Source: a bacterium (GTDB taxonomy: Bacteria > Desulfobacterota > Binatia > DP-6). Taken from it: a stretch of 64,000 bases of DNA. Both the position numbers and the translations under genes were made by a program. The stretch lies in NCBI GenBank assembly GCA_026129405.1, contig JAHCID010000009.1, positions 1-64,000 on the forward strand, read 5' to 3'. Positions 18,015 through 27,479 of this stretch are shown here, piece by piece. The notes under the pieces were generated by a model. The model saw only the letters and a list, made by a program, of their open reading frames with translations, had not been told where the DNA came from and made no database searches. Numbering within the stretch: position 1 is the stretch's first letter; the number at the start of each line of letters is the position of its first letter.

Positions 18015-19415
18015 TCAGTATGGCTTCGCCGTGCCCGTGATCCCCATCTTGAGGCGCGCCGCGATCGCCTCGGCGTTGGCCACGAGCTTCTTCATGCTGC
18101 GCGGGTAGACCAGCTCGCCGCGCGCCTTCAGCGCTTTGCCGCCGACGAAGACCCACTCCACGTTGGCGGGCGCCGCGCTGTAGACGATCTGCGCGATCCA
18201 GTCCCAGCTCGGACCCCAGTTGATCGTGTGCGGGTCGAGCACCAGCAGGTCGGCCTCCTTGCCGGGCGTCACCGAGCCGATGCGGCTCTGCATCCCGAGC
18301 GCGGTCGCGCCTCCGAGGGTCGCCACCCGCACGGCGGCAGCCGGGGTCGGATACGCCGCCGCGCTGAGCGTCGTGGCACGCTGGAGGCCGACCGCCGCAC
18401 GCATGTTCATGAACATGTCGCTCGTGTCGTTGGTGCCGCCGTCGAGCCCCATGCCGACGGAGACGCCGGCCGCGGCGAGCGCGGGGAAGCGGATCACGCC
18501 CGACGCGAGGCGCATGTTCGACAGCGGCTGGTGCGAGAGGTGGACGTTGGGACGGGCGAGCGTCGCGATGTCGCCGTCGCTGAGATGGACCGCGTGCGCG
18601 AGCAGGAGGGACACCTCGGTGAGGGCGCCGGACTGCTGGAGCGCTTCGAGCTGGCCCTGATCGAGATCGCTCACGTGCTCGCGGAAGTGCGTGTTGATGT
18701 AGGTGTGCGTCTCCTTCGCGAGCCCGACCGCCTGCGCCAGCGTGGACACCGCGGCGAGCCGCGCACCCGCCGCGACGTGGATGCTCGCCAGCGGATTCGG
18801 GTCGATCTTGCGTGCCTTCAGGCTGCGGAAGTGATCGTAGCGCGCGACGGGGACGCTGTAGGCGTAGACGAAGCGCATGCCGGAATCGACCAGCGCGTCG
18901 ACGTTGCCCTCGACGAACTCGTTCGTGAAGGCGTGCGACCAATCGGTGACCGTCGTGACGCCGCTGTTGATCGCGTCGAGGGTCGAGAGCCGCACCAGCG
19001 TGTAGGCCTCGTCGTAGGTGACGTTCTGCGTGCGCGCGTAGCCGTTGCACGAGAGCCATCCCGGCAGCTCGAGGTCGAGCAGGCAGCCGCGGATCGCCGA
19101 CTGCCAGAGGTGCGTGTGGGTGTCGACGAAGCCGGGCATGACGATCTTGCCCGAGACGTCGATCGTCTTCGCGACGCCGGCCGGCGTGCGCGGGCTGAGC
19201 CCGCGTCCGACCGCGCGGATGCCGGTATCGTCGAAGAGAACGTCGGCGCCCGGCACGAGCCCGAGCGGGCCGGACCCGAGCGTGGGGTCCATCGTCACGA
19301 CGAGCTCGGCGTTCTTCAGCAGGAACGCGCGGTCCTTGGCCGCGACGATCCCCGGCAGAACGAGCAGCGCGACGAATGCGATCACGCCGCGCCAACGATG
19401 CATGCACCTCGACAT
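18015..19415 (-). CDS. Secreted amidohydrolase family protein
   Basis: This 466-aa metal-dependent hydrolase has a signal peptide (VIAFVALLVLPGIVAA). The amidohydrolase fold shows the first metal motif VDTHTHLW near residue 85, a His in NTHFREH, another in LAHAVHLS and the Asp of GMGLDGG. The C-terminal GKEADLLVLD is typical of the ATZ/TRZ-like group. Likely reactions are deamination or dechlorination of a heterocycle or hydrolysis of an amide, in the periplasm. Start ATG 19415 was chosen because GGAGGAGGG lies just upstream and the signal peptide follows. It converges on the MNIO partner. Confidence 0.85.
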   Translation of the reverse strand: MSRCMHRWRGVIAFVALLVLPGIVAAKDRAFLLKNAELVVTMDPTLGSGPLGLVPGADVLFDDTGIRAVGRGLSPRTPAGVAKTIDVSGKIVMPGFVDTHTHLWQSAIRGCLLDLELPGWLSCNGYARTQNVTYDEAYTLVRLSTLDAINSGVTTVTDWSHAFTNEFVEGNVDALVDSGMRFVYAYSVPVARYDHFRSLKARKIDPNPLASIHVAAGARLAAVSTLAQAVGLAKETHTYINTHFREHVSDLDQGQLEALQQSGALTEVSLLLAHAVHLSDGDIATLARPNVHLSHQPLSNMRLASGVIRFPALAAAGVSVGMGLDGGTNDTSDMFMNMRAAVGLQRATTLSAAAYPTPAAAVRVATLGGATALGMQSRIGSVTPGKEADLLVLDPHTINWGPSWDWIAQIVYSAAPANVEWVFVGGKALKARGELVYPRSMKKLVANAEAIAARLKMGITGTAKPY

Positions 19416-19644
19416 GGTTTCCCTCCTCCGCGTCCGTGGCCCCGGACGGCTGGCGGACCTCCCGTGCACCGCCGGGGCGAGCCACGCCGAGGAGCAACGG
19501 CCATGCCGCCGGCCAGGGACGATGCGCGGGGTCACGGATCGCCGCGCAGGCGCGCGCTGCCGCGCCGGAGACCATCCTGCTGCCCCCGACACGAGCAGCG
19601 CGGTCCGTTTGCACCGGCCGGCGAGCGCCGATTAATCTCCGCCG

Positions 19645-20694
19645 ATGCGCAGCCCTCGCGACTTCTTCAAGCCCCTGGCCGTCGGCGCTCCGGATCCGGT
19701 GCGCGAGATCCCGTTCACCCCCTCGCGCTGCATCCACTTTTTCGACCCCAGCAACGAGAAGATGGCCGCGAAGCTGCCCGACATGGCCAAGCAGGCCGAC
19801 ATCCTGCTCGGCAACCTCGAGGACGCGATCCCGGCCGATCGCAAGATCGCCGCGCGCGAAGGCCTGGCGCGCATCGGCCGCGAGATCGACCTCGGCACGA
19901 CGCCGCTGTGGACGCGCGTCAACAGCCTCGACAGCCCCTGGGTGCTCGACGACCTGCAGACGCTCGTCGGCGCCATCGGCAACCGGCTCGACGTCGTCAT
20001 GGTGCCGAAGGTCGAGGGCCCGTGGGACATCCACTACGTCGACCGCCTGCTCGCGCAGCTCGAGGGCAGGCACAAGGTGCAGCGCCCGATCCTGGTGCAC
20101 GCGATCCTCGAGACCGCGCAGGGCGTCACCCACGTCGAGGAGATCTGCGCCGCGAGCCCGCGCGTGCAGGGGATCAGCTTCGGCCCGGCCGACCTGGCGG
20201 CGTCACGGCGCATGAAGACGACGCGCGTCGGCGGCGGCCATCCCGCCTACCTCGTGCGCAACGACCCCGACGCGAGCGATCCGCAGGCGGCGCGCCCGAC
20301 CGCGCAGCAGGATCCGTGGCACTACTCGATCGCGCGCATGGTCGACGCCTGCGCGGCGAACGGCGCGCTGCCGTTCTACGGCCCCTTCGGCGACATCGCC
20401 GACACGGTCGGCTGCGAGGATCAGTTCCGCGCCGCCTTCCTGCTCGGCTGCGTCGGCGCCTGGTCGCTGCACCCGAGCCAGATCGCGATCGCGAAGAAGG
20501 TCTTCAGCCCGCCGGTCGCCGAGGTGAAGTTCGCCCTGCGCGTGCTCGAGGCGATGCCCGACGGGCGCGGCGTCGTGATGCTCGACGGCAAGATGCAGGA
20601 CGACGCCACCTGGAAGCAGTGCCGCGTCATGGTCCAGCTCGCGAAGATGCTGGCCGAGAAGGACCCGGAGCTGAAGGCGGCGTACGGGCTCTGA
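19645..20694 (+). CDS. mcl: L-malyl-CoA/beta-methylmalyl-CoA lyase-like (HpcH/HpaI)
   Basis: This 349-aa protein belongs to the citrate-lyase beta/HpcH family and matches the malyl-CoA lyase subgroup. Visible are [11 protein letters not shown] near the start, the metal-ligand segment NLEDAIP near residue 55, [18 protein letters not shown] near 120, [10 protein letters not shown] (Glu metal ligand) and [18 protein letters not shown] follows near 270. The enzyme would split malyl-CoA to acetyl-CoA and glyoxylate, and beta-methylmalyl-CoA to propionyl-CoA and glyoxylate, a key step of the ethylmalonyl-CoA pathway. That fits the mutases at 33,988 and 38,737. It converges on the hybrid kinase 7 nt away. 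Confidence 0.88.
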   Translation: MRSPRDFFKPLAVGAPDPVREIPFTPSRCIHFFDPSNEKMAAKLPDMAKQADILLGNLEDAIPADRKIAAREGLARIGREIDLGTTPLWTRVNSLDSPWVLDDLQTLVGAIGNRLDVVMVPKVEGPWDIHYVDRLLAQLEGRHKVQRPILVHAILETAQGVTHVEEICAASPRVQGISFGPADLAASRRMKTTRVGGGHPAYLVRNDPDASDPQAARPTAQQDPWHYSIARMVDACAANGALPFYGPFGDIADTVGCEDQFRAAFLLGCVGAWSLHPSQIAIAKKVFSPPVAEVKFALRVLEAMPDGRGVVMLDGKMQDDATWKQCRVMVQLAKMLAEKDPELKAAYGL

Positions 20695-20700
20695 GCCCGC

Positions 20701-21960
20701 TCAGCCGAGGGCGGCGGCGGCGCTGCCCGCGGCTGCCGGCAGCACGAGCGTGAAGCGGGCGCCCACGCCGGGCGTCCCGCTGGCGGTGAGGTCGCCGCCC
20801 ATGAGGCGCGCGAACCGCCGCGCCAGCGCCAGCCCGAGGCCGATGCCCGACCCCACCGCCGGGGTGCCGAGCTGGCGGAACGGCTCGAAGATGCGCTCGC
20901 CCTCCTCGGGGCCGAAGCCGGGGCCGGTGTCGGTGACGTGGATCGCGACCGCGTCCTGCCCGTGGGGCTCGGCGGCGATCTCGATCCAACCTTCGCGCGT
21001 GAACTTGGCGGCGTTGCCGAGGAGGTTCTGGAGAACGATGCGCAGCCGGGCCGCGTCGGCGACGACGCCCGGGACGCCGGAGACGACGCGCGTCCGCAGT
21101 GCGATGGGGCGCTCGCGCAGCAGCACGGTGAAGGGCTCGGCGAGCTCCGCGAGGAGCGCGTCGATCGGGACGATCTCGGACGTCACGCCGCCGTGCGCGG
21201 CCTCGAGCCGTGCAGTGTCGAGAAACTCCTCGACCAGCTCGAGCAGATGGGCGGCGTTCCCGGTGACCTTGCGGAGCGCCTCCAGCGCGTCGGGCGCGCA
21301 GGCGCCGAACGTACCGTCGCGCACCAGATCGAGGTAGCCGAGAATGACGTTGAGCGGCGTGCGGAACTCGTGCGAGACGCTCGCGAGCAGCTCGCCCTTG
21401 CCCCGCTCGGCTTCCCGCAGGGCCGCGACGCGGTCCCGCGTCTGGAGCGCGGCCTCGATCCAGCAGAGGAGGCGCTCGGGGCCGTCGGCCTTGTCGTGCC
21501 AGCCCTGGATGGGGAGCCGGCGCACCATCTCGCGCGGCGGATGCGCGGCGTCGCGGTCGGTCTGCACGACGATGGCGACGTCGACGTCGCGCGCGCGGAT
21601 CGCACGGATGAGCGCATCGCCGTGCGGCCCGGGGAGCACCAGCTCGGTGAGCACGAGGTCGATCGGGTGATCGGCGAGGACCTCGAGCGCCTCGGCGGCG
21701 TCGCGCGCGACGACGACGCGGTGACCGACGTCCTCCAGCAATCTCCGGCATACGGCGAGCGTCTCGGTCCGGTCGTCGACGACCAGCACCGTCCGCGTCG
21801 CCGCTGCCCCCTCCGAATGGCAGCGCAACGACGAGCCCTCGAGCACCGAGCGGAAGCAGGAACTGCGCCGGTCGACGAAGGCCGGGTCGACCGAGACCGG
21901 AGCCTTTCGGGACGTCCGAAGCGGCACACTGGCGCGGGCGCCGTGCCACGGACGGCACAC
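20701..21960 (-). CDS. Receiver-histidine kinase hybrid with altered phosphoacceptor
   Basis: This protein of up to 419 aa has an N-terminal receiver domain (VLVVDD at residues 58-63) and a short linker. A HisKA domain (SVSHEFRTPLNVILG, His near 185) and an HATPase domain (NLLGNAAKF, DTGPGFG, GSGIGLGLAL) follow. In the receiver, the expected phosphoacceptor Asp is Glu106 (LVLTELVLPG), which could mimic constant phosphorylation. The conserved Lys is present (HDKADG). The first 50 residues are Arg/Ser-rich and dubious, so the true start may be an internal GTG nearer VLVVDD. It is a cytoplasmic kinase; its partner is not visible. Confidence 0.85.
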   Translation of the reverse strand: MCRPWHGARASVPLRTSRKAPVSVDPAFVDRRSSCFRSVLEGSSLRCHSEGAAATRTVLVVDDRTETLAVCRRLLEDVGHRVVVARDAAEALEVLADHPIDLVLTELVLPGPHGDALIRAIRARDVDVAIVVQTDRDAAHPPREMVRRLPIQGWHDKADGPERLLCWIEAALQTRDRVAALREAERGKGELLASVSHEFRTPLNVILGYLDLVRDGTFGACAPDALEALRKVTGNAAHLLELVEEFLDTARLEAAHGGVTSEIVPIDALLAELAEPFTVLLRERPIALRTRVVSGVPGVVADAARLRIVLQNLLGNAAKFTREGWIEIAAEPHGQDAVAIHVTDTGPGFGPEEGERIFEPFRQLGTPAVGSGIGLGLALARRFARLMGGDLTASGTPGVGARFTLVLPAAAGSAAAALG

Positions 21961-21988
21961 CGCGCGGCACGCCGCTCCGCCATGCGGG

Positions 21989-22450
21989 TCAGCCCAGCGC
22001 GGCGACGACGTCCGGCGGCGCCTGCACCAGCTCGACCAGCACGCCCTCGCTCGAGAGCGGGAACTCGTCGTTGCCCTTCGGGTGTACGAAGCAGACGTCG
22101 TGACCCGCGGCGCCCTTGCGGATGCCGCCGGGCGCGAAACGCACGCCCTGCGCCGTCATCCACGCGTACGCCTTCGCCAGATCGTCGACCCACAGCCCGA
22201 CGTGATTGAGACGCGGCTCGTCCACGCGAGGCTTCCTGGCCGGATCGATCGGCTGCATGACGTCGACCTCGACCGCGTGCGGCCCGTCGCCGATGCGCAG
22301 GATGTCCTCGTCGACGTTCTCGCGCTCGCTGCGGAACGTGCCCGCCTTCGAGAGGCCGAGAACGTCGACCCAGAAGCGCGCGAGCTTCGTCTTGTCCTCG
22401 CCGCCGACGGCGATCTGCTGGATGCCCAGGATACGGAAGGGTCGCTGCAT
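21989..22450 (-). CDS. VOC family protein, methylmalonyl-CoA epimerase-like
   Basis: This 153-aa protein has two beta-alpha-beta-beta-beta modules of the vicinal oxygen chelate fold. The first starts at [14 protein letters not shown] and the second at [11 protein letters not shown]. Both carry His/Glu metal-ligand positions, ending in [10 protein letters not shown]. The spacing and the terminal GVLVELVQ resemble methylmalonyl-CoA epimerase and glyoxalase I. With B12 mutases and malyl-CoA lyase in the same window, epimerisation of methylmalonyl-CoA or ethylmalonyl-CoA is an attractive role, but the exact substrate cannot be fixed. ATG 22450 is preceded by GAGGATAGCG-type sequence only weakly. 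It is divergent from the radical SAM gene. Confidence 0.7.
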   Translation of the reverse strand: MQRPFRILGIQQIAVGGEDKTKLARFWVDVLGLSKAGTFRSERENVDEDILRIGDGPHAVEVDVMQPIDPARKPRVDEPRLNHVGLWVDDLAKAYAWMTAQGVRFAPGGIRKGAAGHDVCFVHPKGNDEFPLSSEGVLVELVQAPPDVVAALG

Positions 22451-22547
22451 GGGCGGGGAGGATAGCGCGAGTGGTCCGGCGATTTGAAGCGAGCGGAGGC
22501 GCGATTCCATCTGGCGCCCCGCACGGCGATCGGCTCTAAGGGTCCGC

Positions 22548-23882
22548 ATGCAGATCGAGCTCATCGCCTCGGCCTCGATCGCCGCCGCCCCCATGCCGCG
22601 GCTCGGGCTCGGCATCCTCGCGGCGCTGACGCCGCCCGAGGACGAGGTGATCTACACCGACGAGGTCGTGCGCCCCTTCGACCTCGAGCGCGATCTGAAG
22701 GACGTCGACCTAGTCGGCATCAGCGTCGACTCGAAGACGGCGGCGCGCAGCTACGCCATCGCCGACGCCTACCGGCGCCGCGGCGTCCGCGTCGTCCTGG
22801 GCGGCATCCACCCCACCGCCTGCCCGGACGAGGCCGCGCAGCACGCCGACGCCGTCGTCGTGCGCGAGGCCGAGAACGTCTGGCCGGCGGTGCTCGCCGA
22901 CGCCAAGGCCGGCGCGCTCCGCCCGCGCTACACGCCCGAGCTGCCCGAGCTGGCCGGACGCCCGTTCGCGCGCCGCGACCTCTTCCGCTCGCGCCGCTAC
23001 ATCCCGTTCGACGTGGTGCAGACGATGCGCGGCTGCCCCTACCCCTGCGAGTTCTGCAGCGTCTCGACCGCCAACGGCACCAGCATGCGCTTCCGCCCCG
23101 CCGACGACGTCCTCGCCGAGCTCGCCACCGTCGGCCGCCGCGTCATGTTCGGCGACGACAACGTGATGATCCATCGCGCCTACGCGAAGGACCTCTTCAC
23201 GCGCATGATCCCGATGCGAAAGCACTGGATCGGGCAGTGCTCGCTCGCCGCCGTGAAGCGCCTCGAGAACGTCAAGCTCATGGCCGAGAGCGGCTGCAAG
23301 GCGCTCTTCGTCGGCTTCGAGAGCATCGACGAGGCGACGACGCGCGCCGCGGGCAAGAAGCAGAACCAGCCCGCGCAGTACCGCGAGGTGATCGAGATGC
23401 TGCACGAGCACGGCATCTCGGTGTGGGGCAGCTTCGTCTTCGGCTTCGACACCGACGACCCCGAGGTCTTCGACCGCACCGTCGAGTTCGCCATCGAGAC
23501 CCGCCTCACCATGGCGACGTTCGCCATGCTGTGCCCCTACCCCGGCACCGCCCTCTACCGCCGCCTCGCCGCCGAGGGCCGCCTCACCGATCCCGCCTGG
23601 TGGCTGCGCCCCGATCACGAGGACAGCGGCCCGCACTACAAGCCGCTCCACCTGACGCCGCAGCAGCTCCGCGACGGCTGGGTGCGCGCCTGGGACCGCT
23701 TCTACTCCTGGCAGTCGATCTGGCGTCGCTGGACGGTGCGCGACCGCTCGAGCTGGATCCAGCGCATCGGCTTCTGGCCGCTGAACGCGCAGCAGCACTG
23801 GATGGCGAAGAGGAAGGTGCAGCGCTTCGGGCCGGGCGCGCCGCCGCCGGCGGCGCCGGACCCGCTCGCGCTGTCCTGCTGA
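22548..23882 (+). CDS. B12-binding radical SAM protein
   Basis: This 444-aa protein has an N-terminal cobalamin-binding-like Rossmann domain ([13 protein letters not shown] near residue 57, VVLGGIHPT near 87). A radical SAM domain follows, with the three-Cys cluster motif [10 protein letters not shown] near residue 163. Further marks are [13 protein letters not shown] and [15 protein letters not shown]. The family includes methyltransferases such as hopanoid C-3 methylase HpnR and other enzymes that alkylate unactivated carbons. A lipid or hopanoid substrate is possible but not shown. No hopanoid genes are adjacent. The ATG at 22548 begins the conserved strand; a strong hairpin follows the stop. 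Confidence 0.82.
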   Translation: MQIELIASASIAAAPMPRLGLGILAALTPPEDEVIYTDEVVRPFDLERDLKDVDLVGISVDSKTAARSYAIADAYRRRGVRVVLGGIHPTACPDEAAQHADAVVVREAENVWPAVLADAKAGALRPRYTPELPELAGRPFARRDLFRSRRYIPFDVVQTMRGCPYPCEFCSVSTANGTSMRFRPADDVLAELATVGRRVMFGDDNVMIHRAYAKDLFTRMIPMRKHWIGQCSLAAVKRLENVKLMAESGCKALFVGFESIDEATTRAAGKKQNQPAQYREVIEMLHEHGISVWGSFVFGFDTDDPEVFDRTVEFAIETRLTMATFAMLCPYPGTALYRRLAAEGRLTDPAWWLRPDHEDSGPHYKPLHLTPQQLRDGWVRAWDRFYSWQSIWRRWTVRDRSSWIQRIGFWPLNAQQHWMAKRKVQRFGPGAPPPAAPDPLALSC

Positions 23883-23915
23883 ACGCCGTCACGGCGGCGC
23901 CACGGAACCCGCTGC

Positions 23916-23944
23916 GGGGTGCTTCGCGCCCCGTGAAGCACCCC
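23916..23944. terminator. Perfect 10-bp hairpin between convergent genes
   Basis: GGGGTGCTTC (23916-23925) and GAAGCACCCC (23935-23944) are exact inverted repeats with a 9-nt loop. The hairpin lies between the stop of the radical SAM gene (23882) and that of the PIN gene (23964), which converge. No T-tract follows, so this may be a bidirectional, Rho-assisted or weak intrinsic terminator. Confidence 0.6.
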
Positions 23945-23963
23945 CGATGGCCGCGATCCCTAC

Positions 23964-24350
23964 TCACCCATCCAGGACGGTAAACCCGAGCGCGCGAGCG
24001 GCGCCGGCGAGGCGATCGTCATATGTCGCCAGGGTGACGTCGTCGCCGCGCTCGCGAAGGAACACCATCGACGCGAGGTGAAGTGCGTCGAGCGTACGGA
24101 CCGGATGGCGGAACGGCTCGAGCGCACGCGCCAGCACCAGAGGATTCAGCTCGAGCAGCGCCACGACACCGAGCAGCTCCCGCGCTGCTTCCCGATGGCT
24201 CATCGCAAGGCCTCGCGCGTTGATCCTGACCCAGAGCTCGTACTCGAGCAGGCGGCTCGCAACGAGCCGCTGCTGCCAGAGCTCCGCGTTCGGCCGACGC
24301 CCTTCGCCGAGCAGGTGTGCCAATGCCACGGAGGTGTCGAGGTAGGTCAT
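23964..24350 (-). CDS. vapC: PIN-domain toxin (VapC-like)
   Basis: This 128-aa PIN-domain ribonuclease has the first acidic residue in YLDTSVALAHLL (Asp5) and a Glu in LLEYELWVRI near residue 36. TLDALHLAS (Asp near 93) and LATYDDRL near 112 complete the usual quartet of acidic metal ligands. VapC toxins cleave tRNA or rRNA. The gene overlaps the upstream antitoxin by 4 nt, antitoxin first, the standard type II toxin-antitoxin arrangement. It could be chromosomal maintenance or stress response. Confidence 0.85.
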   Translation of the reverse strand: MTYLDTSVALAHLLGEGRRPNAELWQQRLVASRLLEYELWVRINARGLAMSHREAARELLGVVALLELNPLVLARALEPFRHPVRTLDALHLASMVFLRERGDDVTLATYDDRLAGAARALGFTVLDG

Positions 24351-24637
24351 CGCTCACCCCGGTCCACCGCGAGCTCGGCGACGAGGACCTCCGTCGGCGC
24401 AACCGGAAGGCACGGCGGAACCGTACCCGGCGGACTCAACGGAGGGCGAAGCACCCCCTCACGCACGAGGGCGGCGAGCTGCGCGTCGGCCAGCCACTCG
24501 GCGCGTCCCGGCCGCGGCGGTACGAGCTCGGCCACGATCCGGTCGCGGTCGGTCACGAGGACCGTCTCGCCCCGCGCGGCGAGACGCACGTATTCGCTCA
24601 ACCGGTTCTTGAGGGTCTTCAAGCCGACGGCCCGCAT
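24347..24637 (-). CDS. Phd/YefM-type antitoxin
   Basis: This 96-aa protein begins MRAVGLKTLKNRLSEYVRLA, the typical N-terminal DNA-binding fold of Phd/YefM antitoxins. VLVTDRDRIVAELVP follows near residue 35 and an acidic, variable C-terminal tail would wrap the toxin. ATG 24637 is preferred over an upstream ATG at 24718 because the family motif begins right there and GGAGGG lies immediately upstream, although unusually close. Antitoxin and toxin probably autoregulate the operon. The gene is followed by the PIN toxin with an ATGA overlap. Confidence 0.82.
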   Translation of the reverse strand: MRAVGLKTLKNRLSEYVRLAARGETVLVTDRDRIVAELVPPRPGRAEWLADAQLAALVREGVLRPPLSPPGTVPPCLPVAPTEVLVAELAVDRGER

Positions 24638-25164
24638 CCCTCCGAAGTAGCCTCCAGAGGCCTCTTGAACAAGCTCGCTCGGCCGGACGGCTCGGGCCAG
24701 GGCGCTTGCTTCGGGCAATCATTGGCGGACTTCGGGCGCGGCGCCGACGGCTTCGACGGCGAAATGCTGGGCTCGCCGGGGCGGGCCCACATCCCCGGCG
24801 GCCTGTGGTGTGAGAGCCTGCCGGGAGCCGCCGCCACAGTCGCACGTAGCGGCGACCGAGAACACTTCGAGGCTGTCGAGCAAATCGCTGCTTCTTCAGC
24901 GTGTGAGTTCCAGCTCATGCAGCTACGTGCAGCTGTGCTCGAGCGTCTTGGTACCGACAAGGGCTCCCAGAACGGCCAGGCCGAGCGCCACCTACTTCCT
25001 TCCGCACCGACACGCTTCGCCCCGCCCCCCAGGGCTCACACGACCCTCCGATGAGGAGATCGCATGCATCCCCGCAGCGCCCGGTCCGCTGGAGCCTGCG
25101 CGGGACCGCACAGGGCCCGTCCGGGTTTGTCCCCCACCGGCCTTTCCGGTAGGGACCCCCGCCC
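24638..25164. other. 527-nt gap without gene; SD-masking hairpin near its end
   Basis: No convincing open frame on either strand: reading frames here are Ser/Arg/Pro-rich and lack family motifs. The stretch around 24840-25000 is clearly less GC-rich than its neighbours and may hold the promoters of the toxin-antitoxin operon and of dedA. At 25129-25156 GTCCC and ACCGG pair with CCGGT and GGGAC around a short loop, placing the only Shine-Dalgarno-like AGGGAC of dedA inside the stem. Confidence 0.4.
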
Positions 25165-25812
25165 ATGGAGTGGGTGTCCCAGGCCGTCGACATCGCGCTG
25201 CACCTCGACCGCTACCTCGGCGAATGGGCGCAGATGCTCGGGCCGTGGCTCTACGTGGTGCTGTTCCTGGTCGTCTTCGCCGAGACCGGGCTCGTGGTGA
25301 CGCCCTTCCTCCCTGGCGACTCGCTGCTCTTCGCGATCGGCGCCATCTGCTCGCTGCCGGACACGGGGCTGAACGTCTGGCTCATGATCGCGGTGCTGCT
25401 CGTCGCCGCCATCCTCGGCGACGCGGTCAACTACTCCATAGGGCACCTCTTCGGGCCGAAGGTCTTCGCGCGCGAGGACTCGTGGCTGCTCAACAAGAAG
25501 CACCTGATCCGCACGCAGGAGTTCTACGAGCGGCACGGCGGCAAGACGATCTTCCTCGCTCGCTTCGTGCCGATCGTGCGCACGTTCGCGCCCTTCATCG
25601 CCGGCATCGGGCGCATGTCGTACGCGCGCTTCGCGATGTGGAACGTCACCGGCGGCATCGTCTGGGTGACGAGCCTCACGCTGGCGGGCTACTTCTTCGG
25701 CACCATCCCGATCATCCAGCGCAACTTCGAGACCGTGATCCTGGCGATCATCTTCCTCTCCATCCTGCCGATGATCGTCGAGTACGTCCGGGCCCGGCGC
25801 GAGCCGGCCTGA
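25165..25812 (+). CDS. DedA-family membrane protein
   Basis: This 215-aa integral membrane protein of the DedA/SNARE-associated (VTT) family has a long N-terminal hydrophobic segment. The acidic ETGLVVTPFLPGDSLLF signature follows near residue 45, then GDAVNYSIGHLFG. The FLARFVPIVRTFAPFIAG motif with two conserved Arg lies near residue 130. DedA proteins are proton-motive-force-linked and some recycle the lipid carrier undecaprenyl phosphate or flip phosphatidylethanolamine. Four to six helices are visible. The start ATG at 25165 lies 8 nt after a hairpin that covers its SD-like sequence. Confidence 0.9.
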   Translation: MEWVSQAVDIALHLDRYLGEWAQMLGPWLYVVLFLVVFAETGLVVTPFLPGDSLLFAIGAICSLPDTGLNVWLMIAVLLVAAILGDAVNYSIGHLFGPKVFAREDSWLLNKKHLIRTQEFYERHGGKTIFLARFVPIVRTFAPFIAGIGRMSYARFAMWNVTGGIVWVTSLTLAGYFFGTIPIIQRNFETVILAIIFLSILPMIVEYVRARREPA

Positions 25813-25881
25813 GGGCGCCGCCGCCCGGGCCTTGCGTCCGCGGGACGGCCTTCGTAACACCGGCGGGTGCCCGAGGGCCTC

Positions 25882-26646
25882 ATGGCGATCTACCGGGAGC
25901 CGCTGTTCTGGCTGTTCCCGGTCGCGACCACGCTGATCAGCTGGGCCGCGTTCGCGCTGTTCGCGGGCGCGCTGACCCTCGTCGCCGCGCGCGATCCGGC
26001 GTCGCTGCGCCGCTTCCGCATCCAGTCGCGGCCGCCGCGCTCGCAGCAGCTGGTCGGGCCGTCGGTGCGGGCGTGGCTCGTGAACGACGCGCTCATGCTG
26101 CTCGCCGTGGTGGCGTCGTGGCCGCTCCTGCGGCTGTCCGGCATCCACGCGGGGCCGCTGCCGCCCTGGTGGGTGATCGCGCTCCAGCTGGTCTTCTTCG
26201 TCTACCTCGACGACCTCCTCTACTACGGCTTCCACCGCGCCATGCACGGCCGCTGGCTCTACAAGCGGGTCCACGGCCGGCACCACACGATCGTCACGCC
26301 GTGGGCGATCACCGGGCACTACATGCACCCGATCGAGTACCTCGGCACCGCCATGGTCGCGCTGGTGGGGCCGATGCTCGTCGGCGCGCACGTCGTCACC
26401 GTCTGGCTGTGGTTCGTCTTCCGCCAGTGGGAGGCGGCCGAGGGCCACGGCGGCTACGAGTTCCCCTGGACGCCGACGCATCTCCTCCCGGGGAACGACG
26501 GCGCCGTGCACCACGACGTCCACCACGCCCGCGTGCGGGGCAACTACGCCGGCTTCCTCCCCGTCTGGGATCGGGTCTTCGGCACCACCGCGCGCGGCTA
26601 CGCCGACGACCTGGCCCGCCGGCACGCGCCCCGCACCGCGGCCTGA
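25882..26646 (+). CDS. Fatty acid hydroxylase/sterol desaturase family protein
   Basis: This integral-membrane di-iron enzyme of about 254 aa hydroxylates or desaturates lipids or sterols. The histidine clusters are visible: HRAMH near residue 125, HGRHH near 137, HYMHP near 151 and HHDVHH near 212. Several hydrophobic helices surround them. An in-frame GTG at 25867 would add five residues; ATG 25882 has GAGGG at a better distance. The gene stands between dedA and an enoyl-CoA hydratase on the same strand, so a lipid-modifying context is plausible. Confidence 0.83.
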   Translation: MAIYREPLFWLFPVATTLISWAAFALFAGALTLVAARDPASLRRFRIQSRPPRSQQLVGPSVRAWLVNDALMLLAVVASWPLLRLSGIHAGPLPPWWVIALQLVFFVYLDDLLYYGFHRAMHGRWLYKRVHGRHHTIVTPWAITGHYMHPIEYLGTAMVALVGPMLVGAHVVTVWLWFVFRQWEAAEGHGGYEFPWTPTHLLPGNDGAVHHDVHHARVRGNYAGFLPVWDRVFGTTARGYADDLARRHAPRTAA

Positions 26647-26666
26647 ACCGAGCCAAGGAGGCATCC

Positions 26667-27473
26667 ATGTCCGACCGCGTCCGCGTGACGATCGACGCCG
26701 GCGTCGCCGACGTCCGCCTCGCCCGCCCCGAGAAGATGAACGCCCTCGATGCCGCGATGTTCGCGGGCCTGGTCGAGGTGGGGAAGCAGCTCTGTACCGA
26801 CACCGCCGTGCGGGCCGTCGTCCTCTCCGGCGAGGGCCGCGGCTTCTGCGCCGGGCTCGACTTCATGAGCTTCATGGCGATGGGAGGCGGCGGCGAGTCG
26901 AAAGGCCCCGGCCTGTTCGCGCGCGAGCACGGCACCATCGCCAATGCGGCGCAGCGGGCGGCGTGGGTCTGGACCGAGGTCCCGGTGCCGGTCATCGCCG
27001 CCGTGCACGGCGTCGCCTTCGGCGGCGGCCTGCAGATCGCGCTCGGCGCCGACATCCGCCTGGTCGCGCCCGACGCGAAGCTCTCGGTCATGGAGATCAA
27101 GTGGGGCCTCGTGCCCGACATGTCGGGCACGCAGACGCTGCGCCACCTGGTGCGCCTCGACGTCGCCAAGGAGCTGACCTTCACCGGCCGCATCGTCTCC
27201 GGCACCGAGGCGGTCGCGCTCGGGCTGGCGACGCGCGTCGCCGACGACCCGCACGCCGAGGCGCTGGCGATGGCGCGCGAGATCGCGAGCAAGTCGCCGC
27301 ACGCGATCCGCTCGGCGAAGCGTCTCCTCGACGCGAGCGTGACGTCCGACCCGGGCGCCGGCCTGCAGATGGAGGAGCGGCTGCAGGCCGCGCTCATCGG
27401 CTCGCCGAACCAGCTCGAAGCCGTGCAGGCGAACCTCGAGAAGCGGCCGCCGCGCTTCACCGATCCGAGCTGA
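26667..27473 (+). CDS. Enoyl-CoA hydratase/isomerase (crotonase) family protein
   Basis: This 268-aa crotonase-fold protein shows the CoA-binding segment ARPEKMNALDAAM near residue 20 and the oxyanion region GRGFCAGLDF near 63. AVHGVAFGGGLQIALGADIR lies near 115. The catalytic glutamate position in KWGLVPDMSGT is not the canonical E-x-x-x-G-x-x-P-x-x-G-g of hydratases, since Asp is present. Isomerase or other crotonase activity is therefore possible. AAGGAGG lies 5 nt before ATG 26667, a strong ribosome site. It converges on the sulfatase-fold gene 6 nt away. Confidence 0.85.
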   Translation: MSDRVRVTIDAGVADVRLARPEKMNALDAAMFAGLVEVGKQLCTDTAVRAVVLSGEGRGFCAGLDFMSFMAMGGGGESKGPGLFAREHGTIANAAQRAAWVWTEVPVPVIAAVHGVAFGGGLQIALGADIRLVAPDAKLSVMEIKWGLVPDMSGTQTLRHLVRLDVAKELTFTGRIVSGTEAVALGLATRVADDPHAEALAMAREIASKSPHAIRSAKRLLDASVTSDPGAGLQMEERLQAALIGSPNQLEAVQANLEKRPPRFTDPS

Positions 27474-27479
27474 GGCGGT

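Noticed and set aside
24619-24960. Minus-strand Ser/Pro-rich frame in the gap before dedA
   Set aside because: Not recognisable, overlaps the antitoxin start and has no ribosome site.
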